A stretch of DNA of 32,053 nt from Actinomadura sp. KC06 (GCF_004348735.1 NZ_SMKT01000104.1:1-32053); one strand, 5' to 3'; positions 9,993 to 18,700 are shown, counted from the first letter of the stretch. Notes: generated by a model not told the origin, from the letters alone. A program made the numbers and translations.

Positions 9993-11546
9993 TCAGGGCG
10001 GGCCGGCGGCCGCGCCGGCGAGCCTGCCCCGGTCGATCTTCCGGTTGGCGTTCAGCGGGAAGTCCTCCACGTGCCTGAACAGCCGGGGCATCATGCCTTC
10101 GGGCAGGACCCGCCGCAGCTCGCGGGTGAGGGCGGCGGGGGACGCGGGCGTCCCGGTGTAGAACACGACGAGTTCGAGGCCGCCGTCCGCCGCGGGCCGG
10201 GTGACCGTCACCGCGTCCTCGACGCCGGTGCACGCCCGGACGGCCTCGTCCACCTCGGCGAGCTCGACCCGCCAGCCGTGGATCTGCACCTGCGAGTCCA
10301 GCCGCCCGAGGTAGACCAGCTCGCCGCCGGCCCGGCGGACCCGGTCCCCGGTCCGGTACCAGGTGCGGCCGCCGTGCTCCAGGAACCGGCCCGCGTCGTC
10401 CGCCGGGTCCAGGTAGCCCGCCGCCATCTGCGGGCCGGTGACGCACAGCTCGCCCTCGGTGTCGTGGACGCCGCCGTCCGGGCCGAGCAGCAGATGGTCG
10501 TGCCCCTCGTGCACCGTGCCGATCGGCACATGCCCGTTCACGCCCAGCTCCGGCGACACGTGAGGGGACCAGCGGTGCCCGGAGACGGTGATGGTCAACT
10601 CTGTCGGCCCGTAGAGGTTCTCCACCACCGAGCCGGGCGCGGCGGCCTGCCAGTCGGCCGCGTCGGCGCAGCGCAGCGCCTCCCCGGCGAAGAAGCTCCA
10701 GCGCAGCGACGGCATCGTGCCGGTCGGCGGCGGAGTGGCCGTGAGGCCGCCCATCCGGCGGGTGAGCGCGATGGCGCTCGGCGTGGAAAACCACACCGTC
10801 ATCTCCCGCTCGGCGATGAACGCGGGCAGGTCCGTGTACGCGCGGACGGGAACGGTGTGCGCGCTCGCCCCGGCCCCCCAGGCGCAGAACAGGTCGAACA
10901 TGGCGCAGTCGAAGTTCAGGCCGAAGGTCTGCGAGAACACGTCCCCGGCGTGGAAGTCGTACCGCTCGTCCATCAGCCGGAAGTAGTGGCGGGTGTTGCC
11001 GTGCGTGATCGGGACGCCCTTGGGCCGTCCCGTCGACCCGGACGTGAACAGCACACAGGCGACGTCCGACGCCCCGGCGGGACGGGGCGCGGCGAGCGCG
11101 TCGCGGCGCTCGCACGGCACCGCGGTGAAGCCGTGCCGCCGGACCGCGGCGGGATCGGCCGCGAGGACCGCGGCGTCCTGCTCCGCCGCCGCGAGCCCGG
11201 CCATGCCCGCCTCGTCGGCGATCAGCGTCCGCACGCCCGCCGCCCGCAGCATCCGCCGGGTGCGCTCGGCCGGGAAGTCCGGGCTCAGCGGGACGGCCGC
11301 CGCGCCCGCGTACAGCGCGGCGAGCAGCCCCGCGTAGGCGGTGCGGCCCTTGTCGGCCAGGACCCCGACCGTCGCGGGCGGTCCCGCCGGGCCGGCCAGC
11401 AGCGCGCCCGCCCAGGCCAGCGCCAGCTCGTGGAGCGCCTCGTAGGTGACGGTCTCGGTGTCGGCGCGGATCGCGGGACGGCCGGGCGAGACGGCCAGGC
11501 CGCGCAGGAACCGCGCGTGCAGAGCGTGCTCGGGAACGTCGTTCAT
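9993..11546 (-). CDS. Free-standing amino-acid adenylating enzyme (VinM-like, probable capping ligase)
   Basis: This 517-residue ANL-superfamily enzyme activates a carboxylic acid as its adenylate and transfers it to a carrier-protein or amine acceptor. The P-loop is FTSGSTGRPKG (167-177), and the pocket Asp that holds the amino group is Asp213 in NFDCAMFD. YGPTE is present, and the catalytic Lys503 sits in NRKIDR near the C-terminus. The frame stays open to 11642, but ATG 11546 has AGGA six bases upstream and avoids running into the divergent carrier-protein promoter. The stretch TVWFSTPSAI and the core around Asp213 resemble, from memory, VinM-type enzymes that put an alpha-amino acid cap on the starter beta-amino acid. 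The split of jobs with the other adenylating enzyme (13088-14668) is inference and could be reversed. The MFS gene follows it in the same unit. Confidence 0.85.
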   Translation of the reverse strand: MNDVPEHALHARFLRGLAVSPGRPAIRADTETVTYEALHELALAWAGALLAGPAGPPATVGVLADKGRTAYAGLLAALYAGAAAVPLSPDFPAERTRRMLRAAGVRTLIADEAGMAGLAAAEQDAAVLAADPAAVRRHGFTAVPCERRDALAAPRPAGASDVACVLFTSGSTGRPKGVPITHGNTRHYFRLMDERYDFHAGDVFSQTFGLNFDCAMFDLFCAWGAGASAHTVPVRAYTDLPAFIAEREMTVWFSTPSAIALTRRMGGLTATPPPTGTMPSLRWSFFAGEALRCADAADWQAAAPGSVVENLYGPTELTITVSGHRWSPHVSPELGVNGHVPIGTVHEGHDHLLLGPDGGVHDTEGELCVTGPQMAAGYLDPADDAGRFLEHGGRTWYRTGDRVRRAGGELVYLGRLDSQVQIHGWRVELAEVDEAVRACTGVEDAVTVTRPAADGGLELVVFYTGTPASPAALTRELRRVLPEGMMPRLFRHVEDFPLNANRKIDRGRLAGAAAGPP

Positions 11547-11559
11547 TCCAAGTCCTGGG

Positions 11560-11606
11560 AGTGGGGTCGATAAGGGTTGTCCGCGGCGCGGGCGGCTGCT
11601 TAGCGT
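11560..11606 (+). promoter_or_regulatory. Activator box plus -10-like site before the carrier-protein gene
   Basis: Two adjoining 10-mers, AGTGGGGTCG (11560-11569) and ATAAGGGTTG (11570-11579), are followed after 21 nt by TAGCGT (11601-11606), 52 nt before the ATG at 11658. The second 10-mer and the hexamer recur in the same geometry upstream of 14802. The first 10-mer is the weakest copy in the set. Confidence 0.55.
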
Positions 11607-11613
11607 TGAGCGC

Positions 11614-11629
11614 GGCAACGGTCGTTGCC
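11614..11629. promoter_or_regulatory. Dyad in the carrier-protein leader
   Basis: A GGCAACG / CGTTGCC inverted repeat has perfect 7-base arms and a 2-base gap. It lies between the putative -10 (11601-11606) and the carrier-protein start. The gap is too small for an RNA hairpin loop, so a protein operator is the likelier reading. Function is unknown. Confidence 0.35.
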
Positions 11630-11657
11630 CGAGCGTCGACATCTTTCAGGAGCCACC

Positions 11658-11915
11658 ATGTGGGACCCCCGGTTCGAGGAAATTCTGCGCGCCAGGCTGC
11701 CGTTCCTCCAGCCCGGCGAAAGCGTCGGCGAGAACCTCAGCCTGCGCGACTTCGGGCTGGATTCGATCGGCGCCGTCGAATTGCTCTCCTCGTTGGAGAA
11801 GACCTATTCGGTGCGGTTCGTCGACGACGCCCTCGACATGGCGAACTTCGAAACTCCCGCGGTGCTGTGGGAGACCCTCTCCACCATGATGGAGAAGACC
11901 GAAAAGGCTTCCTGA
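11658..11915 (+). CDS. Discrete carrier protein (ACP, VinL-like)
   Basis: This 85-residue protein is the size of a single acyl/peptidyl carrier domain. Ser36 in DFGLDSIG is the phosphopantetheine attachment site. ATG 11658 is chosen because AGGAG lies five bases upstream; an in-frame start at 11625 has no such site. It is flanked by the two adenylating enzymes and a discrete acyltransferase. In beta-amino acid macrolactam pathways the equivalent protein (VinL) holds the beta-amino acid while it is capped and then transferred to the PKS. It is transcribed divergently from the first adenylating enzyme, from a promoter carrying the shared activator box, and runs convergently into the acyltransferase gene 26 bp away. 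Confidence 0.9.
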   Translation: MWDPRFEEILRARLPFLQPGESVGENLSLRDFGLDSIGAVELLSSLEKTYSVRFVDDALDMANFETPAVLWETLSTMMEKTEKAS

Positions 11916-11941
11916 GCCGCCTGGGCCGGCCGCCGCGGCGC

Positions 11942-12871
11942 TCATGCGACCGGGTTCCGGCGGCGCGGCCGCAGGGCCGTTTCCGGTTTCAGCGGGACGA
12001 CCTCGAAATTGTCGGTCGTGCAACTCACCCGGCCCCACAGGTCGTCCGGCCCCGACATGTGGACGGTGCGGACGCCCGCCTCGCGCAGCGTCCGGACGAC
12101 CGCGGGCCAGCGCACCGGCCGGACGACCGCGTCCAGCAGCATCGTCCGCACCTCGGCGGCCGAGCGCAGCACCGTCCCGTCGTGGTCGCTCACGATCGGC
12201 AGCTCCGGGTCGGCGAACCGGACGCCGGCGAGCACCTCCCGCTCGATCGTGTCCCGCAGCGGCGCGAACGCGGCCGAGTGCATCGGCGGCCGCATCGTGT
12301 ACAGGGGCAGGCCGCCCGCGGCGCGGAGCCGCTCCTTCAGCCAGTCGAGCCGGTGCTCGTGCACCGACAGCATGTGGAAGTCGTCGTCGACGTGGCAGGC
12401 GACGTCGTACCAGCCGCCCCGCTCGTCCAGGTCGAGCAGCACCTCGGCCAGCCTGTCCTCGGGGACCCGCGCGAACGACTGCGTGACGACGTCGCGGTGC
12501 TCGCGGGCGAAGTAGTCCGCCGTGCGGCGGCCCCACCCGGCGGTCGCCGCGACCGCGTCGGAGAAGTCGAGCGAGCCCGCGTACACCGCCGCGGGCGTCC
12601 CGCCGAAGCTCGGCCCGGCGCAGATCCGCGGCGCCATGCCGAGTTCCTCGCCGGCCCATTCCGCCAGCGCCAGGCAGGTCGTCATGAACGCGACGCGGGC
12701 CGCTTCGGAGTAATCCTCCGGGTCTTCCCGGAAACGGTCGATCAGCGAGTATCCCAGCGTCTCGTCGGCCCGCGCCACGAGGCGGCGAGCGGCCGGGTTC
12801 AGCAACAGGAACCTGGCCACGTCCGCGAAGTCGAACGGTTTGATCGCGGGAAAGACGATCGCGGTGTCCAT
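11942..12871 (-). CDS. Discrete malonyltransferase-fold acyltransferase (VinK-like)
   Basis: This 309-residue protein has the fold and length of a free-standing FabD-type acyltransferase. The nucleophile is Ser88 in AGPSFGG and the likely catalytic His is His198 in PPMHSAAF. It lacks the Arg-containing and HAFH motifs of the malonyl-specific AT domains in this cluster, so it probably moves something other than malonyl. In vicenistatin biosynthesis VinK moves the dipeptidyl starter from the free ACP to the loading ACP of the first PKS. Here the free carrier protein is next door and the large PKS begins with a bare ACP, which fits that role. Start ATG 12871 has GAGGAG upstream, and the activator box at 12951-12970 points toward it. 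Confidence 0.85.
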   Translation of the reverse strand: MDTAIVFPAIKPFDFADVARFLLLNPAARRLVARADETLGYSLIDRFREDPEDYSEAARVAFMTTCLALAEWAGEELGMAPRICAGPSFGGTPAAVYAGSLDFSDAVAATAGWGRRTADYFAREHRDVVTQSFARVPEDRLAEVLLDLDERGGWYDVACHVDDDFHMLSVHEHRLDWLKERLRAAGGLPLYTMRPPMHSAAFAPLRDTIEREVLAGVRFADPELPIVSDHDGTVLRSAAEVRTMLLDAVVRPVRWPAVVRTLREAGVRTVHMSGPDDLWGRVSCTTDNFEVVPLKPETALRPRRRNPVA

Positions 12872-12922
12872 ATATCCATTCTCCTCGCCGGTCCAGCCGC
12901 CGAGAGACGGCGTGACGCCGCA

Positions 12923-12970
12923 AGTCTTGCCGGTCCGCGCACATCCACAAAACCCCCTAGGGCCCCCTAG
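12923..12970 (-). promoter_or_regulatory. Activator box plus -10-like site before the VinK-like gene
   Basis: On the minus strand two adjoining 10-mers, CTAGGGGGCC and CTAGGGGGTT (12970-12951), are followed after 22 nt by AAGACT (12928-12923). The box lies 79 nt from the ATG at 12871. The first 10-mer is identical to the one upstream of 14802. Read on the plus strand it is a perfect tandem CCCCCTAGGG duplication (12953-12972). It could also serve the divergent adenylating enzyme at 13088. Confidence 0.6.
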
Positions 12971-13087
12971 GGAGCGGCGTGCGGGTCGCAGAACCTTGGC
13001 CGGCCTGATTTTCTCGTGATAGGCGTGTTCGCATCCGCCGAACCCCGCAGTCCTGGCCCGCGGCCCGCGATATCAAAGGTGACTCTA

Positions 13088-14668
13088 ATGAGCGTGAACA
13101 CAGCACCGGCTCGCGTACGGAGTTCGGTCGACAACCTTTATGGGTTCATGATGGAGGGCGCGGACGCCGACCCCGGCGCGCCCGCGGTCGTCGAGGCCGG
13201 CGCCCCCGGGGGCGAGCCGGGCGTCGTCACCTACGGCGAGCTCCGCGAGCGCGTCGAGGAGTACGCCGGCGTGCTCGGCGGGCTCGGGCTCGACGTCGGC
13301 GACCGGGTGATCCTGGAGTCCGACACCTCGTCGTCCGCCATCGCGGCCTACCTCGCCTGCTGCCTGCTCGGGCTGCCGTTCGTCCCGGTGAGCCCGGAGA
13401 CGCCCGCCAAGCGGCTGCTGGCGATCATCGAGTCGGCCAGGCCCGCCCTGTTCCTGCAGGCCGAAGCCGGCGTGCGGGACGGGATCCCGCCGGACGTCGG
13501 CACCGCCAGGTTCGGCCCGGACGGGCTGCGCGCCGAGCGCCCGCCCGTCCCGCGGCCCCGGCGCCGCCGCGAGGTCGTCGCCACCGACCCCGCCTACATC
13601 ATCTTCACGTCCGGCACGACCGGCCGGCCCAAGGGCGTCGTGATGAGCCACCGCGCCATCACCGCGTTCTTCCGCGCCGTGCGGCGGCTCGGGCTCGTCC
13701 GGCCCGGCGACCGCGTCGCGACCACCTCGCCGCTCCAGTTCGACTTCGCCCTGTTCGACATCGGCATCGCGCTCGGCAGCGGCGCCACCGTCGTGCCGGT
13801 GCCGCGCGCCCGGCTCCGCTGGCCCCGCCGGTTCCTCGGCGTCCTGCGCGACACGGGCGCGACCCACGTCCACGGCGTCCCGTCGATCTGGCGGCCGGCG
13901 CTGCGCAACGAGCCGGAGCTGCTCGGCTCGCTCGGGCTGCGCGGCGTCCTGTTCTGCGGCGAGCACTTCCCGATGCACGAGCTGCGCCTCCTCCAGGCGC
14001 TGTCGCCGGGCACGCGCCTGGTCAACTGCTACGGGGCGACCGAGTCGATGGCGTGCTCGTTCACCGACGTGCCCGCGCCCATCCCCGACGACCTGGAGCT
14101 GCTGTCCATCGGGTTCGCGCACCCCGGCGCCGAGATGATGATCGCCGACGAGCGCGGCCGCCCGATCGAGGCGACCGGCGTCCCCGGCGAGATCTACCTG
14201 CGCAGCCCCGCGCTGTTCAGCGGCTACTGGGACGACCCGGAGGCCACCGCCGCCGCGCTCGTCCCCGACCCGCTGAACCCGCTGTCGGGGCAGGTCGTGT
14301 TCCGCACCGGCGACCTCGCGCACCGGGGGCCGGACGGCGAGCTGTACTTCCGCGCGCGCGCCGACTCGCAGGTGCAGATCCGCGGCAACCGGGTCGAGGT
14401 GGCCGAGGTGGAGCGCCGGCTCGCGGAGTTCCCCGGCGTCGGCGCGGCCTGCGCGATGGTGCTGCCCGGGGACGGCGCCGGCGCCGATCCCGTCCTCTGC
14501 GCGTTCGTCGCCGCCCCGCCCGGCCTGGACCGCATGGCCGCGCGCTCCTTCTGCGCCGAGGCGCTGCCCGACTATATGGTCCCGCAGGAACTCCATATCG
14601 TCGTCGGTGACCTTCCGCTCACCGAGAACGGAAAGGTCGACCGGACCCGGCTCGCCGCAATGCGCTAG
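13088..14668 (+). CDS. Free-standing adenylating enzyme (VinN / CmiS6-like, probable beta-amino acid-ACP ligase)
   Basis: This 526-residue ANL enzyme has its P-loop at FTSGTTGRPKG (173-183), the amine-binding Asp219 in QFDFALFD, YGATES in place of the more common YGPTE, and catalytic Lys516 in TENGKVDR. The start is ATG 13088, with AGGTGA five bases upstream; the open frame to 13016 has no comparable site. With its neighbours it fits the enzyme that adenylates the starter beta-amino acid and loads it on the free carrier protein (11658-11915). It differs clearly in its pocket region from the other adenylating enzyme, so the two should have different substrates. Assigning beta-amino acid to this one rests on family resemblance (FCGEHFP, YGATES) and is not proven. 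Its TAG stop lies inside the activator box of the next gene. Confidence 0.83.
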   Translation: MSVNTAPARVRSSVDNLYGFMMEGADADPGAPAVVEAGAPGGEPGVVTYGELRERVEEYAGVLGGLGLDVGDRVILESDTSSSAIAAYLACCLLGLPFVPVSPETPAKRLLAIIESARPALFLQAEAGVRDGIPPDVGTARFGPDGLRAERPPVPRPRRRREVVATDPAYIIFTSGTTGRPKGVVMSHRAITAFFRAVRRLGLVRPGDRVATTSPLQFDFALFDIGIALGSGATVVPVPRARLRWPRRFLGVLRDTGATHVHGVPSIWRPALRNEPELLGSLGLRGVLFCGEHFPMHELRLLQALSPGTRLVNCYGATESMACSFTDVPAPIPDDLELLSIGFAHPGAEMMIADERGRPIEATGVPGEIYLRSPALFSGYWDDPEATAAALVPDPLNPLSGQVVFRTGDLAHRGPDGELYFRARADSQVQIRGNRVEVAEVERRLAEFPGVGAACAMVLPGDGAGADPVLCAFVAAPPGLDRMAARSFCAEALPDYMVPQELHIVVGDLPLTENGKVDRTRLAAMR

Positions 14669-14710
14669 GGGGCCATAAGGGTTGGTGCGCCCCAGGGGGG
14701 CCAGTAGCGT
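14665..14710 (+). promoter_or_regulatory. Activator box plus -10-like site before the NmrA-like / first PKS unit
   Basis: CTAGGGGGCC (14665-14674) adjoins ATAAGGGTTG (14675-14684). After 20 nt comes TAGCGT (14705-14710), 91 nt before the ATG at 14802. The box overlaps the stop codon of the upstream adenylating enzyme. It would drive the long unit through the 3646-residue PKS and perhaps on to the glycine-oxidase gene. Confidence 0.6.
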
Positions 14711-14801
14711 CCTGAACAGACTCCGCGCCATTCCCATGCATGGCCCGGCTAAAGCGTCCGCATTCAACCGGGATGCGAGTACGAGCACACGGAGGAAAGC
14801 G

Positions 14802-15662
14802 ATGAAGGTATTCGTCACCGCCGGCACCGGGACCATCGGGACGGCGCTGGTCGGCGAGCTGCGCAACCGCGGCGCCGAGGTGTCGGTGCTGACCCGGAGC
14901 GAGGACAACGCCGCCGCGCTGCCGGACGGCGTCCGCGGCGTCGTCGGCGACCTGCTCGACCTCAAGCTGCTGGGCGAGGAGTTCGCCGCCGCCGACGCGG
15001 TGTTCCTCAACTGCCCCATCGGCGAGGCCGAGACCTACCAGGGGATGCTGGCCGTGGACGCCGCCAAGCGCGCCGGCGTCGGCCACCTGGTGTACGTGTC
15101 CACCCACGACCCGGAGGAGCTGTTCACGCCGCCGCACTGCGCGGTGAAGCTGGTCGTCGAGAAGGCGATCAAGGCGTCCGGCGTCCCGTACACGATCCTG
15201 CGGCTCAACGAGTTCATGCAGAACGACATCCTGGCCAAGGAGATGCTCCTCGCCGGGATCAACGGGATCCCGCTCGGCACCGTCGGCGTCTCCCGGGTGG
15301 ACGTGCGCGATGTCGCGGAGGCCGCGGCGATCGTCCTGACCACGCCGGGGCACCACGGCGAGACCTACGTCGTCAGCGGCCCCGAGGCCCTCACCGGGCA
15401 GGCCGTGACCGACATCTGGAGCCGCGCCCTCGGCGTGGAGATCGCCTACGTCGGCGACGACCTGGCCTCCTGCTCGATGATCCTCAACGAGATGATGCCG
15501 CAGCACCTCGCCCGCGACATCTGGCTGACCTACGAGCACTACGACCGGCACGGCCAGGCCGCCTCCGCCGACGACGTCGAGCGGCTGACCAAGCTCCTCG
15601 GCCACGCGCCGCGCTCGTTCGCCGAGTTCGCCGCGGAGATGGCCGGGGTCTGGAAGTCCTGA
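14802..15662 (+). CDS. NmrA-like NAD(P)-binding Rossmann protein, role unknown
   Basis: This 286-residue protein has a dinucleotide-binding GTGTIG (8-13) right after the first beta strand, and the length and layout of the NmrA / atypical short-chain dehydrogenase family. No YxxxK catalytic pair typical of classical SDRs is evident; segments such as LVYVSTHDPEELF and the C-terminal half resemble NmrA-type reductases and redox sensors. ATG 14802 is preceded by GGAGGAAAG; the open frame upstream to 14682 crosses the activator box and is rejected. It opens the unit containing the first assembly-line PKS, 45 nt upstream of it. It could be a tailoring or starter-modifying reductase, or a redox-responsive regulator; I cannot decide. 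Confidence 0.85.
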   Translation: MKVFVTAGTGTIGTALVGELRNRGAEVSVLTRSEDNAAALPDGVRGVVGDLLDLKLLGEEFAAADAVFLNCPIGEAETYQGMLAVDAAKRAGVGHLVYVSTHDPEELFTPPHCAVKLVVEKAIKASGVPYTILRLNEFMQNDILAKEMLLAGINGIPLGTVGVSRVDVRDVAEAAAIVLTTPGHHGETYVVSGPEALTGQAVTDIWSRALGVEIAYVGDDLASCSMILNEMMPQHLARDIWLTYEHYDRHGQAASADDVERLTKLLGHAPRSFAEFAAEMAGVWKS

Positions 15663-15690
15663 CGCGCCGCGCCGGCCGGGGGAGGAAAGA

Positions 15691-15711
15691 ATGGTGGGAG
15701 TGCGCGCATGA
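15691..15711 (+). other. Six-codon mini-ORF overlapping the PKS start (ATGA)
   Basis: ATG 15691 sits behind the strong GGGGGAGGAAAG site and reads M-V-G-V-R-A before a TGA that overlaps the PKS ATG at 15708 as ATGA. The PKS also has its own weaker GGGAG seven bases upstream. This may be chance, or a translational-coupling leader. Confidence 0.3.
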
Positions 15712-18700
15712 CTGAGCTCGGCACGCCGGAACGGCCGCTCGACACGGTGATCTCCCAGACGCTCGCCGTGCTGCGGAAAATGGACCCGTCCGGCCGGCAC
15801 ATCGTCACCGACGACCGCCCTTTCCTGGAAATAGGTCTGGATTCCCTGGGCCTGGTGGAATTGCATGCGAGGCTGACGGCCGCCACCGGCCTGCAATTGC
15901 CGGTGACGATCGGATTCGACTATCCGACGCCGGGCGCGCTCGCCGACTTCCTGCTCGCCGAGTCGGGCGGCGGCCCCGCGCCGTCGCCCCGCGCGGTGCG
16001 GCGGCCGGCGTCCCCGGGCGAGGACGACGACCCGGTCGCGATCGTCGGCATCGGCTGCCGCTTCCCCGGCGGGGTCGCCTCCCCGGAGGACCTGTGGCGG
16101 CTGGTCGACGGCGGCGTCCACGTCATCTCCGGCTTCCCGGACGACCGCGGCTGGGACCTCGGCGCGCTCTTCGACCCGGATCCGGACACGCCCCGCACCA
16201 GCTACGTCGACCAGGGCGGCTTCCTGGACGGCGCGGCCGACTTCGACGCCGCCTTCTTCGGGATCAGCCCGAAGGAGGCGCTCGCCATGGACCCCCAGCA
16301 GCGGCTGCTGCTGGAGGCCTGCTGGGAGGCGCTCGAACGGGCCGGGATCGACCCCGCCCGGCTGCGCGGCACCGAGTCCGGCGTGTTCGTCGGCGTGGAG
16401 CCGCACGAGTACGGCCCGCGCGTCCACGAGGCGCCGGACGGGCTCGACGGCCACCTGATGCTCGGCACCCTGCCGAGCGTCGTGTCCGGCCGCGTCGCCT
16501 ACACGCTCGGGCTCGAAGGGCCCGCGCTGACCGTCGACACGGCCTGCTCGGGGTCGCTGACCGCGCTGCACCTCGCGGTGCGGTCGCTGCGGCGCGGCGA
16601 GTGCGGCCTCGCGCTGGCGGGCGGCGTCACGGTGATGTCGAGCCCCGGCACGTTCACCACGTTCAGCCGCCAGCGCGGCCTGGCGCCGGACGGCCGGTGC
16701 AAGGCGTTCGCCGCGGCGGCCGACGGCACCGGCTTCGCCGAGGGCGTGGGCGTGTTCGTCCTGACCCGGCTCTCGGCCGCGCGCCGGGCCGGGCACCGCG
16801 TGCTCGCGATCGTCCGGGGCACGGCGATCAACCAGGACGGCGCGAGCAACGGGCTCACCGCGCCGAACGGCCCGTCCCAGCAGCGCGTCATCCGCGCGGC
16901 GCTCGCGGACGCCGGGCTCACCGCCGCGCAGGTCGACGCGGTCGAAGCGCACGGCACCGGGACCCGGCTCGGCGACCCCATCGAGGCGGGCGCGCTGATC
17001 GCCGCCTACGGGCGGGAGCGCGCGCCGGACCGGCCGCTGTGGCTCGGGTCGGTCAAGACGAACATCGGCCACACCGGCGCCGCCGCGGGCGCCGCCGGGC
17101 TGATCAAGATGATCATGGCGATGCGGCACGGGATGCTGCCCGCGACCCTGCACGTGGACGAGCCGACCCCGCACGTCGACTGGTCGGCCGGGACCGTCCG
17201 GCTGCTGACCGAACCGCGCCCCTGGCACCCGGTCGAGGCACAGGCGGACGCCCCGCGGCGCGCAGGGATCTCCTCGTTCGGCGCCAGCGGCACGAACGCG
17301 CACGTCATCATCGAGGAGGCCTCGCACGACGCCGCCCCAGCGGCGCCGGCCGAGCCGCCGCCGTCCGCCGAGGGCCGGATCACCCCGCTGCCGCTGTCCG
17401 CGAAGAGCGAGCCGGCGCTGCGCGCCCAGGCGGCGCGGCTGCGGTCGCTGCTGTCTGACCCCGACTCTTCCGAGGCCCCGTCCTGGACCGACGCGGCGTT
17501 CTCGGCGGCCACGACCCGCGCGTCCTTCGAGCACCGCGCCGTCATCGTCGCCGCCGACAGGGACGAGGCGCTGCGCGGCCTGGACGCGCTCGCCGCCGGC
17601 GAGGCGGCCGCCGGTGTGGTGCGAGGCTCTGTCCCGCCTACGCGCGGCGGGACGGCTTTCCTCTTCACCGGGCAGGGCAGCCAGCGCCTCGGTATGGGAG
17701 GCGGCCTGTACGACGCGTATCCGGTGTTCGCGGGGGCCCTGGACGAGGCCGCCGGGCACCTGGACGTCCAGCTCGACGTGCCGCTGCTGGAGGTGCTGTT
17801 CGGAACCGTCCCGGACGCCGCCGCACTGCTCGACCAGACCGCCTACGCGCAGCCCGCGCTGTTCGCCGTCGAGGTGGCGCTGTTCCGGCTGCTGGAATCG
17901 TGGGGCGTGGCCCCCGGGCACGTGGCGGGCCACTCGGTCGGCGAGCTGGCCGCGGCGCACGTCGCGGGCGTCCTGTCCCTGGCGGACGCGGCGATGCTGG
18001 TGGCCGCGCGCGGCAGGCTGATGCAGGAGCTTCCGCCTGGCGGCGCGATGATCGCGGTGGAGGCCGCCGAGGACGAGGTCGCCCCCTACCTGGACGACCG
18101 GGTCGGCATCGCGGCCGTCAACGGACCGGCGTCCGTCGTCCTGTCCGGCGACGAGGACGCGGTCACCCGCCTCGCGGACCGGCTGCGCGACGGAGGCGAC
18201 GCAGGCGCCGGGCGCGGGCCGCGCCGGACCCGGCGGCTCCGCGTGTCGCACGCGTTCCACTCGCCGCTCATGGAGCCGATGCTGGCCGAGTTCCGGCGGA
18301 TCGCCCAGGTGATGGCGTACTCGCCGCCGCGCGTCCCGCTCGTGTCGAACGTGACGGGACGCCCGGTCGCGCCCGACGCCGAGTACTGGGTCCGGCACGT
18401 CCGCGAGGCCGTCCGGTTCCACGACGGCGTCCGCTGGCTGCGCTCGCAGGGCGTCACCGCGTTCGTGGAGATCGGGCCCGACGCCGTCCTGTCGGCGATG
18501 GGCCCCGCCTGCCTCGACCCCGGTACCGGAGACGACGCGGACGCGGTCTTCGTGCCGGTGATGCGCGAAGGACGCGACGAGGAACGCGAACTCGTGTCGG
18601 CCGTGGGGCTCGTCCATGCGCAGGGCGGCCACGTGGACTGGGACGGCGTGTTCGCCGGCCGTGCCGCCCGCCGCGTCGACCTGCCGACCTACCCGTTCGA

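Noticed and set aside
11547..11642. N-terminal extension of the adenylating enzyme up to 11642
   Set aside because: It has no ribosome site, would cover the divergent carrier-protein promoter, and adds a basic low-complexity tail absent from the family. ATG 11546 has AGGA at good spacing.
13016..13087. N-terminal extension of the second adenylating enzyme
   Set aside because: ATG 13088 has AGGTGA five bases upstream; the extension has no such site and no family similarity.
14734..14743. Ten-base palindrome CCATGCATGG as an operator
   Set aside because: It is too short and isolated, and no second copy was noticed near the other promoters.
14682..14801. N-terminal extension of the NmrA-like protein
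   Set aside because: The Rossmann strand and GTGTIG motif begin right after ATG 14802, which follows GGAGGAAAG. The upstream part is promoter.
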